This document shows positions 34,530 through 44,149 of a stretch of 64,000 nucleotides of DNA, piece after piece. A program made the position numbers and the translations under genes. A model generated the notes under the pieces. That model had not been told where the DNA came from. It made no database searches and was given only the letters and a program-made list of their open reading frames with translations. Source of the DNA: JASLEW01 sp963732005 (GTDB lineage: Bacteria > Acidobacteriota > Thermoanaerobaculia > Multivoradales > UBA5704); assembly GCA_963732005.1 (NCBI GenBank), contig CAVSXT010000004.1, positions 496,001 to 560,000 on the forward strand. The letters are read 5' to 3'. Position 1 is the first letter of the stretch; every line of letters begins with the position of its first letter.

Positions 34530-36179
34530 CGGCGGCGGGGCCGTCGGCGGCCGGCCAGGGCTGCCGACCGCGCAGCCCTGGAGCAGCCGGCGGCAGAGAT
34601 AGAGGTCGTACTGGCGCACCGTCGTGCCGCGCCAGCGAGCGGCGATCGGCGGCAGCCTCTCGACGGTCATGAACTGGCGGGTGAGCGCCGGCGGCAGGCC
34701 GGGCGTCGAGGCGACGAACAGCGCGTCGCGTCCGCGCAGGGCTCCGCCGTAGCCGCCCCACAGGTCGAGCTGGTTGGCCGGGCGGAGGCCGCACGGGGTG
34801 TAGACCGGCGGATGATCCGGCAGATAGAAAGCCAGCAAGCTCGCCACCTGGTAGTGACCGCCGATCAGGAAGGCGGCGCCAGTGGCCCGCCGCGCCGCCG
34901 CCACCTGCAGCGCCAGGTCGCTGCCGCCGCGGACCCGAGCCAGCGGATCGCGGCCCGCCGGCAGCCAGCGACTCCAGAGCGACAGATGCACCGCGATTGC
35001 GACGGCCACGCCGGTCAGCACCGCCACCGCGTTGAGCCGGCGCACCCGCGGCGAGCGTGCGCCCCAATCCAGGAACGTGGCGACCATCAGCAGATCGGTG
35101 GCGATCCACGCCGGTCCCGTCCAGTTGGGCTGCCCCGGCCGGTTCAGGGCCAGCGCGGTGTAAAAGGCGAACAGCGGCAGCGAGAGCGCGGCCAGATAGC
35201 GCCAGGCCTCCGGACCGAGAGCGCGCGCCGCGCGACCGCCGTAGGCGACCAGCGCGCCGGCGCTGTACGGCAGCACCAGGGCGAGCTGCAGGGCCAGGAA
35301 CTCCAGCAGCGCGCGCGGGTGCAGCCCCCAGGGCCGATCGAGGGCGCCGCGCGCCAGCAGCTGGTCCCAGGTGATCCAGCCGTGGCGTTGCTGCCAGATG
35401 AGTAGGGGAGCGAGGCTGGCGGCGAGCGCGGCGTTCATCACCCAGAATCCGGGACTACGGAGGCGGCTCCGCCGGGCCGGGCTCGCCCCGAGGTAGAGCG
35501 CGAAGCAGAGCGGTTCGGCGGCGACGACGAAGCGGACCTGCGTCCCCAGGCCGAGTAGCGCTCCGAGCCCCGCCCAGGCGAGCGGAGAATCGCGTTCGCG
35601 GAGGCGCCAGAACCAGATCGCGGACCAGGTCCAGATGCAGATCGAAGGCATGTCGGCGGTCGCCAGCAGGCTGCCGGCGCAGACCAGTGGCGTCGTGTTG
35701 GCGACCGCCATCGCCCAGAAGCCGGCCCGCGCCGAGCAGAGATCGCGCCCCAGCGTGTAGATGCCCATGCTGGTGCCTGCCGACGCCGCCACTGCGAAGA
35801 GCCGCACTCCGGCCGTGGTGTCGCCGCACAGCGCGGTGCCCAGGCGGATGAGGACCGCGATCCCCGGCCCCTTGCTGAAGAAGCACCAGTCGAGGTGGCG
35901 GGACCAGAGCCAGAAATAGGCTTCGTCTCCCTGGAGCTCGAAGCCGCTGCTGAGCCAGATTCTGGCCAGGGTGAGGGCGCCGACGAGCGCCCAGGCAAGG
36001 TTGCGGTAGAACCGCTCGCCGGACCCGGGCGGTGCGACCGGCCCGGGCTCGAGCGCCGGCACCGTGGCCGGCGTAAGGCACGGTTCCTGCAACGTCCCAT
36101 GGTGGGCGCGCAAGCTGGTGTCGAGTCCTCCAGATTGCGGCCCGGGTCGCAAGCAGGCCGGAGCTCCCGGTTTTTCCAT
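34509..36179 (-). CDS. ArnT/PMT-like membrane glycosyltransferase (GT39/GT83 type)
   Basis: 556 residues from ATG 36179, though a later GTG is possible. The first periplasmic loop carries LQGDEAYFWLWSRHLDWCFF, whose Asp-Glu is the catalytic hallmark of ArnT/PMT GT-C enzymes. About ten to twelve membrane helices follow, then a soluble C-terminal part with AFLIGGHYQVASLLAFYLPD. Such enzymes move a sugar from a polyprenyl-phosphate donor to lipid A or protein on the periplasmic side. The acceptor is unknown. It is divergent from the secreted protein at 36211. Confidence 0.8.
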   Translation of the reverse strand: MEKPGAPACLRPGPQSGGLDTSLRAHHGTLQEPCLTPATVPALEPGPVAPPGSGERFYRNLAWALVGALTLARIWLSSGFELQGDEAYFWLWSRHLDWCFFSKGPGIAVLIRLGTALCGDTTAGVRLFAVAASAGTSMGIYTLGRDLCSARAGFWAMAVANTTPLVCAGSLLATADMPSICIWTWSAIWFWRLRERDSPLAWAGLGALLGLGTQVRFVVAAEPLCFALYLGASPARRSRLRSPGFWVMNAALAASLAPLLIWQQRHGWITWDQLLARGALDRPWGLHPRALLEFLALQLALVLPYSAGALVAYGGRAARALGPEAWRYLAALSLPLFAFYTALALNRPGQPNWTGPAWIATDLLMVATFLDWGARSPRVRRLNAVAVLTGVAVAIAVHLSLWSRWLPAGRDPLARVRGGSDLALQVAAARRATGAAFLIGGHYQVASLLAFYLPDHPPVYTPCGLRPANQLDLWGGYGGALRGRDALFVASTPGLPPALTRQFMTVERLPPIAARWRGTTVRQYDLYLCRRLLQGCAVGSPGRPPTAPPPSSPSRP

Positions 36180-36210
36180 ACAGAAACAGCTTACGAGGAT
36201 GGGAGGCAGC

Positions 36211-36780
36211 ATGAAGACGATGATAGGAGCCGTGGCAACAGCCCTCTTACTCTGTTCCCTCACGGTCGTGGCGCAGGAGCACGGCGGCGAGAAAGCGCGC
36301 GGTGGCCGCCCTGAGGTTGGCGGCGGCCACCTCCCGGCCCACGGCCCCCAGCCCAGCCGGGCGCCGGCCCACCCGGCGGCTCCCGCCCACCCCCAGGCCA
36401 GAACCGAGGTGCGCCATTTCGCCGAGCAGCCGGGGCATCCCGACGCCCCGCATGTGGATGCGCGGACGGACCGCTGGGTGGGACACGAGAGCGGCCCAGG
36501 TGATGCCAATTACCACCTGGATCACCCGTGGGCGCACGGGCGCTTCACCGGCGGCTTCGGCCCGCAGCACGTCTTCCACCTCGGCGGCGGCAACCGGGAA
36601 CGCTTCAGGCTTGGCGGTTTCTTCTTCAGCGTCGCGCCAGCCGACTTCGGCTATTGCAACGACTGGCTCTGGGATGCCGACCAGATCGTCATCTACGAGG
36701 ATCCGGACCATCCCGGGTTCTACCTGGCATACAACGCACGCCTCGGCACCTACGTGCACGTGGAGTATCTGGGCGGCTGA
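36211..36780 (+). CDS. Secreted His/Pro-rich protein of unknown function
   Basis: 189 residues, ATG 36211 behind GGGAGG. The signal peptide is IGAVATALLLCSLTVVAQ. The next ~80 residues are rich in His, Pro and Ala (HLPAHGPQPSRAPAHPAAPA), suggesting an extended or metal-binding linker. The C-terminal ~90 residues are ordered: HPWAHGRFTGGFG, FRLGGFFFSVAPADFGYCND, WLWDADQIVIYEDPDHPGFY. Probably periplasmic. No family recognised. Confidence 0.6.
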   Translation: MKTMIGAVATALLLCSLTVVAQEHGGEKARGGRPEVGGGHLPAHGPQPSRAPAHPAAPAHPQARTEVRHFAEQPGHPDAPHVDARTDRWVGHESGPGDANYHLDHPWAHGRFTGGFGPQHVFHLGGGNRERFRLGGFFFSVAPADFGYCNDWLWDADQIVIYEDPDHPGFYLAYNARLGTYVHVEYLGG

Positions 36781-37058
36781 GCCGGGCTGAGCCTGAGCCG
36801 GTTCCAACCGGCGCCTTACCATCCTTGCCTACGTCAGCGGCTGTCGCGTGAGCGCGGCGGCCGCTGACGATTGAAGCCGGTGGCCACGGAAGCCGTTGGC
36901 CGCTGGCACCGCGCGAGCACCTCCACAAGCCCTCCGCTGCCTCTGAAGATAGGTCACTCCGATTCGATCGAGGTCGAGCGCGGGCGCTCCCTGGGATCAG
37001 ATGGCCGTGTTATGTTGCCGGCGATTTGCTCGTCTTGATGGGGCTCAGAGGAGAGGTC

Positions 37059-39263
37059 ATGACGCACCAGCCGAACGGACACCTGCGGTTGGCGGTCGGC
37101 TGGCTCGGCCTGCTCGGCGCCACCATCTTACCCAGCCACGCCGCGGTCCAGCCGGGTGCGCCATCGGCCGCAGGCGCTCACGCCGCCGCTCGCAGCCAGG
37201 CCGCCGCTCCTGGCCCGCCTGCCGTCACCGATACCCACTCTGCTCCGGGGACGCTGCTTCCCGAGGTGGCGATCCAGGCGCTGGCCGCCGAGCTGTCGGG
37301 CACGGCTGCCCGGCACACCATCCAGGACCTCACGCTCTTTCATCGCATCCGCGGTTCGCGCGGCTTCAAGGCCGCCAGCGAGGCCATCGCCGAACGCGCC
37401 CGCGCCTACGGCCTGGCCGTCGACGTGATCTCCCTGCCTGCCGATGGTACGGTCTTCTATGGCACGCAGCGCTCTCGTCCGGCCTGGGATGCCGATTTTG
37501 CCGAGCTCTGGGAGCAGCGGCCGGACGGCGCCGCCGGCTCGCGTCGCTGGGTGGACGGCGAGCGGATCGCCTCGTGGGAGACGCGCCCCATCACCCTGGC
37601 GGAAGACAGTGCCGGCGGCGAGGTCGCCGCCGAGTTGGTGGACGTCGGGAGCGGCGCCTCCGAGCAGGACTACCGGGGCAAGGAGGTGCGCGGCAGGCTG
37701 GTGCTGGCAGGCGCCCAGCCGGGCGAGGTCGCCGCGCTCGCCGTGGATCGTTTCGGGGCCGCCGGCATCGTCTCCTACGCCCAGAACCAGGTCACCGCCT
37801 GGTGGCGAGAGGACGAGAACCTGGTGCGCTGGGGACACCTCGCGACCTTCCCGGCACCCAGGACCTTTGCCTTCATGGTGTCGCTCAAGCAGGCGCGCGC
37901 CTGGCAGCAGCGCCTGGCCGGCGGTGCCGCCGTGCATTTGCGGGCCGCGGTGCGGGCAGGCCAGCATCCGGGGAGCTACGACATCGTGACCGCCGTCATC
38001 CCCGGCCATGATTCGCTGCCGGCGGTCGCCGCCGAGGAGATCGTCTTCTCCTGTCACCTGGACCACCAGCGTCCCGGCGCCAACGACAACGCCAGCGGCT
38101 GCGCCGTCATCCTGGAAGCGGCACGGACCCTCGCCAAGCTGATTCGCGAGGGCAGGCTGCCGCCGCCGCGGCGCACCTTGCGTTTCCTCTGGCCGCCGGA
38201 GGTCGAGGGGACGATCGCCGTGCTCAATGCCCGCCCGGACCTGGCCGCGCGGGCGCGCGCGGTGATCCACCTGGACATGGTTGGCGGCGAGCCCGCGGCG
38301 ACCGGCGCCATCTTCCATGTCACCCGTTCGCCGCGCAGCCTGCCGACCTTCGTCAACGACGTCGGCGAGTCCTTTGGCCGTTTCGTCAATGCCGAGTCGG
38401 ATGCTTTTGCCAGCACCGGTAGCGCTCCCTATCCCCTGGTCGATCCGGAGGGGAGCAAGCGGGCGCTGCAGGCCGAGATGGTGGACTTCACGCCGGGAAG
38501 CGATCACGAGGTCTGGGCCGAGGGTTCCTTCCGGGTGCCGGCGATCTACCTCAACGACTGGCCCGACCGGACCATCCACACCGATGCCGATGGCCTGGCC
38601 AACATCGACGCCACCAAGCTCCTGCGCGCCGGCTTCATCGCCGCCGCGAGCGGTTGGTACCTCGCGGGGCTCGACGCGGCGCAGGTGCCGGCCCTCTGGG
38701 AGGAGGTGCGACGCCACGTCCTCGAGCGCACCGCCGTGGCGCTCGCTCGCCGCGCCGAGCTGCGCGCTCGCGGGGCGGCTGCCGACGGCGAGGAACTGGT
38801 GCGTCTCCATTTCGCCTACGAGCAGCAGGTCGTCGATTCGGTCGCCGCCTTCGCTCCGCTTCCCGCCGCGACCAGCCGCCAGGCCGTCGACTTCCTGGCG
38901 GCCCTGCGCCAGCTTGCCGGCACGGAGCCCGCCGCGGTGCCCCCCGCGGAGGACGGCGCGGAGGGGGCGCGGGTCTACCGGCGTCAGGCCGATCCCAAGG
39001 GCCCGATGACCGGCTTCGGCTACAGTTGGTTCGAGGACCAGGCAGGCCGGCGGCAGATCAAGCCCCCTGCCTTGCTCGCCCGCAAGGGACTCTGGGCTTC
39101 GGACTACCTCTACGAGGCGCTGAACCTCGTAGACGGCCGTCGCAGCGTCCGCCAGATCCGGGACGCCCTCACCGCGAGCGAGGGACCGGTACCGCTTGCC
39201 GAGGTGGCGGAGTACCTGGACGACCTTGCCCGCATCGGCGTCCTGGCCGGCGGCACTCGATAG
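37059..39263 (+). CDS. Secreted M28-family metallopeptidase with a C-terminal PqqD-like domain
   Basis: 734 residues, ATG 37059 behind GAGGAGAGG. After a signal region, an N-terminal domain with a PA-type insert leads to the M28 zinc site: SCHLDHQRPGANDNASG (about 331-347), PPEVEGT, HLDMVGGE and PGSDHEVW. M28 enzymes are mostly aminopeptidases. The last ~65 residues (LNLVDGRRSVRQIRDALT...EYLDDLARIGVLAG) form a winged-helix-like segment resembling PqqD-type or regulatory tails, an uncommon addition. It could degrade peptides outside the cell or in the periplasm, in keeping with the DUF885 peptidase at 59-61 kb. Confidence 0.8.
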   Translation: MTHQPNGHLRLAVGWLGLLGATILPSHAAVQPGAPSAAGAHAAARSQAAAPGPPAVTDTHSAPGTLLPEVAIQALAAELSGTAARHTIQDLTLFHRIRGSRGFKAASEAIAERARAYGLAVDVISLPADGTVFYGTQRSRPAWDADFAELWEQRPDGAAGSRRWVDGERIASWETRPITLAEDSAGGEVAAELVDVGSGASEQDYRGKEVRGRLVLAGAQPGEVAALAVDRFGAAGIVSYAQNQVTAWWREDENLVRWGHLATFPAPRTFAFMVSLKQARAWQQRLAGGAAVHLRAAVRAGQHPGSYDIVTAVIPGHDSLPAVAAEEIVFSCHLDHQRPGANDNASGCAVILEAARTLAKLIREGRLPPPRRTLRFLWPPEVEGTIAVLNARPDLAARARAVIHLDMVGGEPAATGAIFHVTRSPRSLPTFVNDVGESFGRFVNAESDAFASTGSAPYPLVDPEGSKRALQAEMVDFTPGSDHEVWAEGSFRVPAIYLNDWPDRTIHTDADGLANIDATKLLRAGFIAAASGWYLAGLDAAQVPALWEEVRRHVLERTAVALARRAELRARGAAADGEELVRLHFAYEQQVVDSVAAFAPLPAATSRQAVDFLAALRQLAGTEPAAVPPAEDGAEGARVYRRQADPKGPMTGFGYSWFEDQAGRRQIKPPALLARKGLWASDYLYEALNLVDGRRSVRQIRDALTASEGPVPLAEVAEYLDDLARIGVLAGGTR

Positions 39264-39279
39264 GCCTGTGCCAAAGAGC

Positions 39280-39301
39280 CCCCGCCGGCCGCGCGGCGGG
39301 G
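39280..39301. terminator. Hairpin between convergent genes
   Basis: CCCCGCCG and CGGCGGGG enclose a 6-nt loop in the 59-bp gap between the M28 peptidase and the VOC protein. No T-run. Confidence 0.4.
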
Positions 39302-39322
39302 CGGTCGGGCGCGTTTCGGCCT

Positions 39323-40297
39323 CTACTCGACCATCTCGATCAGCACGCCGTGGGGCAGGGAGGCGGGGATCAGGAAGCGGTCCCGGCCATGGAAGCGGAA
39401 GATCGGCAGCGTCAAACTGGTGTTGCCCTCGACGAGGCGATGTGCGGCATGGAGGTCGCGGACCGCGACGCTCACGCCGAGGATCCCTTCGCCCCGGTCG
39501 GCGGCAAAATCGGCGACCAGGCCGGGGCCATCCGGCTGCAGCAGAGCGAGGGTCGCGTTGTGCATCCGCACCCGGGCGGCACGGCCGCCCAGGTATTCGA
39601 TCCTCTCGTTCCTGGCCTCCACCTGGAGACCGAGGCCGGTGTAGAAAGCGATCGCCGCGTCGAGGTCGGATACCACCAACCAGAGGGTATCGATTCGCTG
39701 CGCGGTGTTGGGGTGCGGCCGGGGCGCCAGCGCCGGTACCTCGGAGAAGAGCTGGTGCACCTGCGCCTCGTCGTAATCGAGGAAGAACGTCGAGTTGTCG
39801 GGGGCGACGACCTGGGTGAGGATGATCTCGGTCCACAGCGGCGTGAGGCCGACGACCTGGCCGGTGGACTGGATGGTGAGCGGGCCGGCCGGGATCGGGC
39901 CGACGTTGGGATAGCCGGCGGCATCGAGGAACGCGACCGCCTGCGTGGCGTCGAGCACCTGGGTGCCGTAGAACTTTGCGCCTTCGTGGTTGGCCAGGAA
40001 GGCCAGGAACGGTGCCGTGCCGGCGTTGTCCGCGGTGAACGCATCGAGCTCCAGGTAAGAGGTATCGGCGAACCAGATGAGGCGGTTCTCGACCCCGGCG
40101 GGGGAGGTCAGGACCGGCGTTGCCGAGAACCCGAGCTGCCGGGTAAGGACGTCGGCAGCCGCATCGAAGTTCTCCAGCCGCACCAGCATGCCGACGTGAT
40201 CGACTCCCCGGCCGACGCCCAGCCCGTCGGCCACTGCCTGGCCGCCCAGCGCCAGCAGGCCGCACATCGCCAGTCCCGCGATCCGTTCTGATCTCAT
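39323..40297 (-). CDS. Exported VOC (glyoxalase-fold) protein
   Basis: 324 residues. A signal peptide (IAGLAMCGLLALGGQAVA) precedes two VOC modules: VDHVGMLVRLENFDAAADVL with IWFADTSYLELDAF, and RIDTLWLVVSDLDAAIAFYT with GLGLQVEARNERIEYLGGR. The fold appears in glyoxalases, extradiol dioxygenases and resistance proteins; export to the periplasm is unusual for the family. Catalytic metal ligands cannot be assigned safely. Related to 'glyoxalase-like domain' (PF13468) proteins. Confidence 0.65.
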   Translation of the reverse strand: MRSERIAGLAMCGLLALGGQAVADGLGVGRGVDHVGMLVRLENFDAAADVLTRQLGFSATPVLTSPAGVENRLIWFADTSYLELDAFTADNAGTAPFLAFLANHEGAKFYGTQVLDATQAVAFLDAAGYPNVGPIPAGPLTIQSTGQVVGLTPLWTEIILTQVVAPDNSTFFLDYDEAQVHQLFSEVPALAPRPHPNTAQRIDTLWLVVSDLDAAIAFYTGLGLQVEARNERIEYLGGRAARVRMHNATLALLQPDGPGLVADFAADRGEGILGVSVAVRDLHAAHRLVEGNTSLTLPIFRFHGRDRFLIPASLPHGVLIEMVE

Positions 40298-40570
40298 CTC
40301 TCACCTCCGGCTTTCAGACGCCGTGCCCCACAGGTTGCCCGGCGAGGCACCACGACGGTCCACCGCGAGCGCATGGAGGCACGGACTAAGAGCAAGGTGA
40401 GCCGGTGTTCCAAGAAGGAGACAAGGAACCCTTGAACGGTCCCTCGATGCGCCGCGCAACCGCTCATCCGGACACGTTTCCCTGGTCGCCGGGGCTCGCT
40501 ACGCTTAGCCGATCTCTTTCCGCGAGCCGTACAGATCTGCTAAGCTAGCCGTATCGCAGGAGGAGGACCC

Positions 40571-40804
40571 ATGGACACCGTCAAGCTGACCGTGCGCCTG
40601 CCGAAAGGCGATCTCGAGTTTGCCAAGAAGTATGCCCAGGAACACCGCATCACGGTGACCGAGCTGATCGATCGCTATTTGAGGTGCCTCCGCGTTGGCA
40701 AGGGCGCCATCCGCTCGGAGGTCGAAGACATCTCGGGGCTGATTCCGCCAGAGGTGAGCGCAAGAGCTGAGTATCGCGAGCACGCCCTGGGCAAGCACAG
40801 ATGA
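40571..40804 (+). CDS. Antitoxin (DUF6364/ribbon-helix-helix type)
   Basis: 77 residues, ATG 40571 behind GGAGGAGG. It opens with VKLTVRLPKGDLEFAKKYAQ and RITVTELIDRYL, the beta-helix-helix plan of small antitoxins paired with PIN toxins. ATGA overlap with the toxin. Confidence 0.75.
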   Translation: MDTVKLTVRLPKGDLEFAKKYAQEHRITVTELIDRYLRCLRVGKGAIRSEVEDISGLIPPEVSARAEYREHALGKHR

Positions 40805-41208
40805 GGGTGATGCTCGATCTCAACGTGCTCTTGGACGTGGTGCAGAGACGCGAGCCGTTCTACACGGCCTCGGCCACGGTCCTGAGCCAGGCCGTCGAGG
40901 GTAAGAACGTCGCGTGTCTGCCGGGCCACGCACTGACCACTCTTCATTACATCGTCACCAAGTACGCAGGCCGGGAGCAGGCGGGCACCTTGGTGGACTG
41001 GGTGCTGGCCCATCTCGAGGTGGTCTCGCAGGATCGCGCGCAATTCGTCCGAGCGCGGAGCCTGAGGTTTGACGACTTCGAGGACGCGGCCTTGGCAAGC
41101 GCCGCCGAAGCTGCGGACTGTAGGTACATCATCACCCGCAATGTGGCGGACTTCCGGCGCTCGCCGGTTCCTGCTGCCACACCTGAAGAGTTCCTGCTCG
41201 CCGGCTGA
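40801..41208 (+). CDS. VapC-like PIN-domain toxin
   Basis: 135 residues. PIN residues: VMLDLNVLLDVVQRREPF (Asp near 5), ALTTLHYIVTK, DDFEDAALASAAEAADCRYI (two acidic), ITRNVADF. A predicted ribonuclease toxin coupled to the preceding antitoxin. It is the third PIN toxin in the window and clearly different in sequence from the other two. Confidence 0.82.
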   Translation: MRVMLDLNVLLDVVQRREPFYTASATVLSQAVEGKNVACLPGHALTTLHYIVTKYAGREQAGTLVDWVLAHLEVVSQDRAQFVRARSLRFDDFEDAALASAAEAADCRYIITRNVADFRRSPVPAATPEEFLLAG

Positions 41209-41243
41209 GCAGCTGCACCCTCGCACCCTCGCCCTGCCGGGGA

Positions 41244-43012
41244 TTACCCGCCCTCCGCGGCCGCGCCGGCGCTCGACGGCCGCTCGAGCGAGATGAAGAC
41301 CTGCGTCTCCTTGGGTGTGAGGCCAGGACCGGAGAGCTCGGCCGCCATCAGTGCGTTGAGGCTCTCGCTCAAGCTGGCGATTTCCGAATCGGGAATGGTA
41401 GTCGCGAGGTTGTTCTGCTCGCAGGGGTCGGCGTCGAGAGCGAACACCTGAACGTCCTGGCCCAGGTAGGCTCCCACCGGTGCATGGAGCAGGGCATAGT
41501 TGCCGGCGAGCCACGCCTGGTCGGCGTAGTTATAGGCTGAGAACCACCGGCCGAACTTCACCAGATGGTCACCCGCGGCGTTGACCGTCACCATGGCGCG
41601 CATCATCGCCCGGGCACTAAGGTCGAGCCGCACATCCCACCAGTCGCCGTCGGCCAGGGCCCACGCCGCGTATGGGTCGAAGGTGTCCAGCGCGTCGCCG
41701 GTGATGAGGACGCTGCTCCGTCCATTGCCGTTGGCGTCACGCCACCGCAGGCTGTCGCGATAGGCGGCGGGCTCGGCCAGGATTGCGGCGAGGCTCGTGC
41801 CGGGAAGTGCCTTTAGCAGCGGCGGCTCGAGCTTTGACAGGTAGCCACCGAAGGTCTTCTCGTACCAGTCGCCCGGCACGCCGGCAAGCTGGAGGAGCGT
41901 CGGCACGATGTCCACATGAGAGCTGAGCGCCGCAACGGTGGTCGCGCGGTTGGCGTCCGGCAGCACCGACTCCGGCACCGGCGCCGCGGCGAAGATCAGC
42001 GGCACGTGGGTGGCCTCTTCGAACTGGAGCGACCCCTTGCTGCGTAGCGGCATCATCTCCGGCGCCACTGGCTCGAGACCCAAGGGCGACCGGCTGCGCG
42101 GCCCGGGTCCGATGCGGACGCCGTTGCAGACCGCGCTCAGCCCGGCCTGCGACATTGCCATCTCGCCGTGGTCGGAGAGATAAACGATCCAGGTGTTCGC
42201 AAGATCGGCGCCGGAGTCGAGGAAGGCCCGGATCACCGTCCAGAGGTCGGCGTCGGCATCGAGGAGACAGTTGATGTAGTAGTTGAGGTACGCTTGCCAC
42301 ATCGGAACCTGACGGGTCTCCTCCGGGGCGACGTAGATGGTGCACAGCGCGTCGTCGTCGAACGGAATGTTGCCGAAGGACACGCTGAGAATGCCAGCGA
42401 AGCCGTCGACGGCGTGAGGGCGTGGGGCGCTGGTAGACGGTGGCAGGCCGAAATTCGGTGGCTTCCGCGGATTCCACCAGTTGAAGTAGGGGGCGCGCTG
42501 CGGGATGGGCGCGATGCCCAGCACGGTATGAGCGAGCCCGGGTGGCAGCCACTGGTCGGAATGCGCATAGGCCGCGACGTTCGCGTATTGAACGTCATGC
42601 GGATTGATCAGATTGACGGCGAGCAGCCAGGGCTGGCGGGCCTGGGAGAGCTCTGGCGTCGTGACGGCGAGCCAGTCCGCCGCGTCCTGGGCGATCGCCT
42701 GCTCGTGATCGGCGCCGGACAAAGCGGAGTCGTAATAGGCGGTGAGCTGGTGGGTCCAGTCCCTGAACCCGTAGCGCTGCAGCAGCGCCTGCGCATCTGG
42801 CAGGTCCTGGTCGCGCGCGAGATGGACCTTGCCCTTGTAGGCGCAGTAGTACTGCGTGCCACCGCCGCCCAGGCTCAGCAGGTCACCGATCGTCGGCATG
42901 GCGGAGGCGGCATCGCCCGGCGTCGCCGGTTGGTAGACGCCCATCGACTGCGTCATGAACTCCATGACGTTGATGATCTGGGTGTCGGGCGCATGGAACC
43001 CCGTATAAATCG
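41244..43012 (-). pseudogene. Sulfatase gene, 3' part (interrupted by ISL3 insertion)
   Basis: The frame runs from the 8-bp duplication at 43005-43012 (reading IYTGFHAPDTQIINV) to the stop, about 587 codons. Sulfatase features are present: INPHDVQYANVAAY, VYLSDHGEMAMSQ (metal Asp-His) and THVPLIFAAAP. The N-terminal formylglycine motif lies on the other side of the insertion at 45970-46170. Joining the two at the target duplication gives an unbroken protein of 653 residues with a perfect CSPARSSIYTG motif. As it stands the enzyme cannot be made whole. Confidence 0.9.
43005..43012. repeat. ISL3 target site duplication (left copy)
   Basis: ATAAATCG here is repeated exactly at 45970-45977. Eight bases is the usual ISL3 duplication length. 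Confidence 0.9.
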
Positions 43013-43020
43013 GCCTCTCC

Positions 43021-43791
43021 TCAACATGGTGTGGGTGGGGGGAGCCGGGGCGAGAGCTTGATTCCTCCCGAATTGAGGAAGAGCATCGCGATCAGGGCTT
43101 CGGCGGAATGGAAGCCGTAGGCTCGGCGGCTGATGATGCGTAGCTTGTTGTTCAACCCCTCGGCGAGTCCGTTGGTCAGGCGATGTCGGATGTAGGCGAG
43201 AACGCCGTCGAAGTGAGCGCGGAGAGTGCGCGCTACGCGTACGAAGGGTTGCAGCCGCGACCGGCAGGCCCACGCGATCCACGACTTCAGCGCCTTCTCG
43301 GCTCGAGTTGGCTGCCGGTAGTCCAGGGCGTCTGCCAGTGTCTCCTTCAGCAGATAGCCGCGGTACAGTGGCCTGTTCGTGCGCTGGACCTCGTGCAGCC
43401 GGGCTCGCTCTTCGGCGTCGAGCCGGTGCCTTCCCTTGAGCAGCACCCACCTGGTTTTCTTGATCGCTCGGGGCTCGTCGTTGTCGTCTTCCTCGGCAGC
43501 CGCCTCGCGAACCAACAGGCGTCGCACCGCATCAAGTGCGTCGCCGGCCAGGCGTTGGACGTGGAAGCGATCGTAGATCACCTGGGCTGTGGGTAGGAAC
43601 TCCGCAATCGCCTTCTTGTAGCCACCGGCCATGTCGATGCTGACCAGCTCAACGGCCGCACAGGTTTGTGGCCCGAGCTCGCGGAAGAAGGCGCGCAGCG
43701 TCTCGGCGTTGCGTCCTTCGGCGGCCCAGACCACCCGCCGTCGATCGTGGTCGACGACAATGGTGAGGTAGCGATGGCGCTTGCGGTAGCT
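43021..43791 (-). pseudogene. ISL3 transposase, C-terminal part
   Basis: The DDE_Tnp_ISL3 domain starts at SYRKRHRYLTIVVDHDRRRV and includes VELVSIDMAGGYKKAIAEFL, VIYDRFHVQRLAGDAL and GLAEGLNNKLRIISRRAYGF. The frame joins exactly to the N-terminal part at 45364-45843 once the IS3 element is removed, restoring GIDEFSYRKRHRY and a transposase of about 415 residues. Confidence 0.9.
43788..43791. repeat. IS3 target site duplication (left copy)
   Basis: AGCT is present at 43788-43791 and again at 45363-45366, on either side of the IS3 element. Confidence 0.8.
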
Positions 43792-43821
43792 TGGACCTGC
43801 CCCGGTTCGGTGGACAGTAAA

Positions 43822-44149
43822 TGGCTTGGGTTTGACGTAGCCTGGGGTGGGTTCGTCTTTCCTTCCAGACCAAAGAGTATATGGAACCTAGCCGCCGGGG
43901 CTGTGTGGAGGTGTGGAAAGCGGCGAGGGTGGGCGGTGGAGGGCGGGCGCGTGGGGGGCCGGGAGCCGGTTTCCAAGGGGCAGCGGGAACGGCGGACCGG
44001 GGGCCGCGGCGGGCGGGGGCAGTGGAGCGAAGCGACACGGGCGGCCCCTGTTTGGTCCGCGGTTTCCGCTGGCTCGGCACCTTCCATAGCCCATGCTTGC
44101 GTTGGGTGGAAGGGCCAGGCGCGTAGCGCGCGCACGCCACCGCGGAAAC
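43822..44149. other. Non-coding passenger stretch inside the IS3 element
   Basis: About 330 bp of very G-rich (plus strand) sequence between the orfB stop and the terminal repeat. Frames across it are low-complexity Pro/Arg/Ala and cross the element end into the ISL3 gene, so no gene is supported. Its role is unknown. Confidence 0.5.

Noticed and set aside
37128..40304. 1058-residue minus-strand frame across the M28 and VOC genes
   Set aside because: It covers two genes supported by catalytic motifs and signal peptides; no recognisable domain of its own.
43649..44140. 163-residue minus-strand frame in the IS3 passenger region
   Set aside because: Pro/Arg/Ala-rich, crosses the IS3 terminal repeat into the interrupted ISL3 gene, and has no ribosome site.
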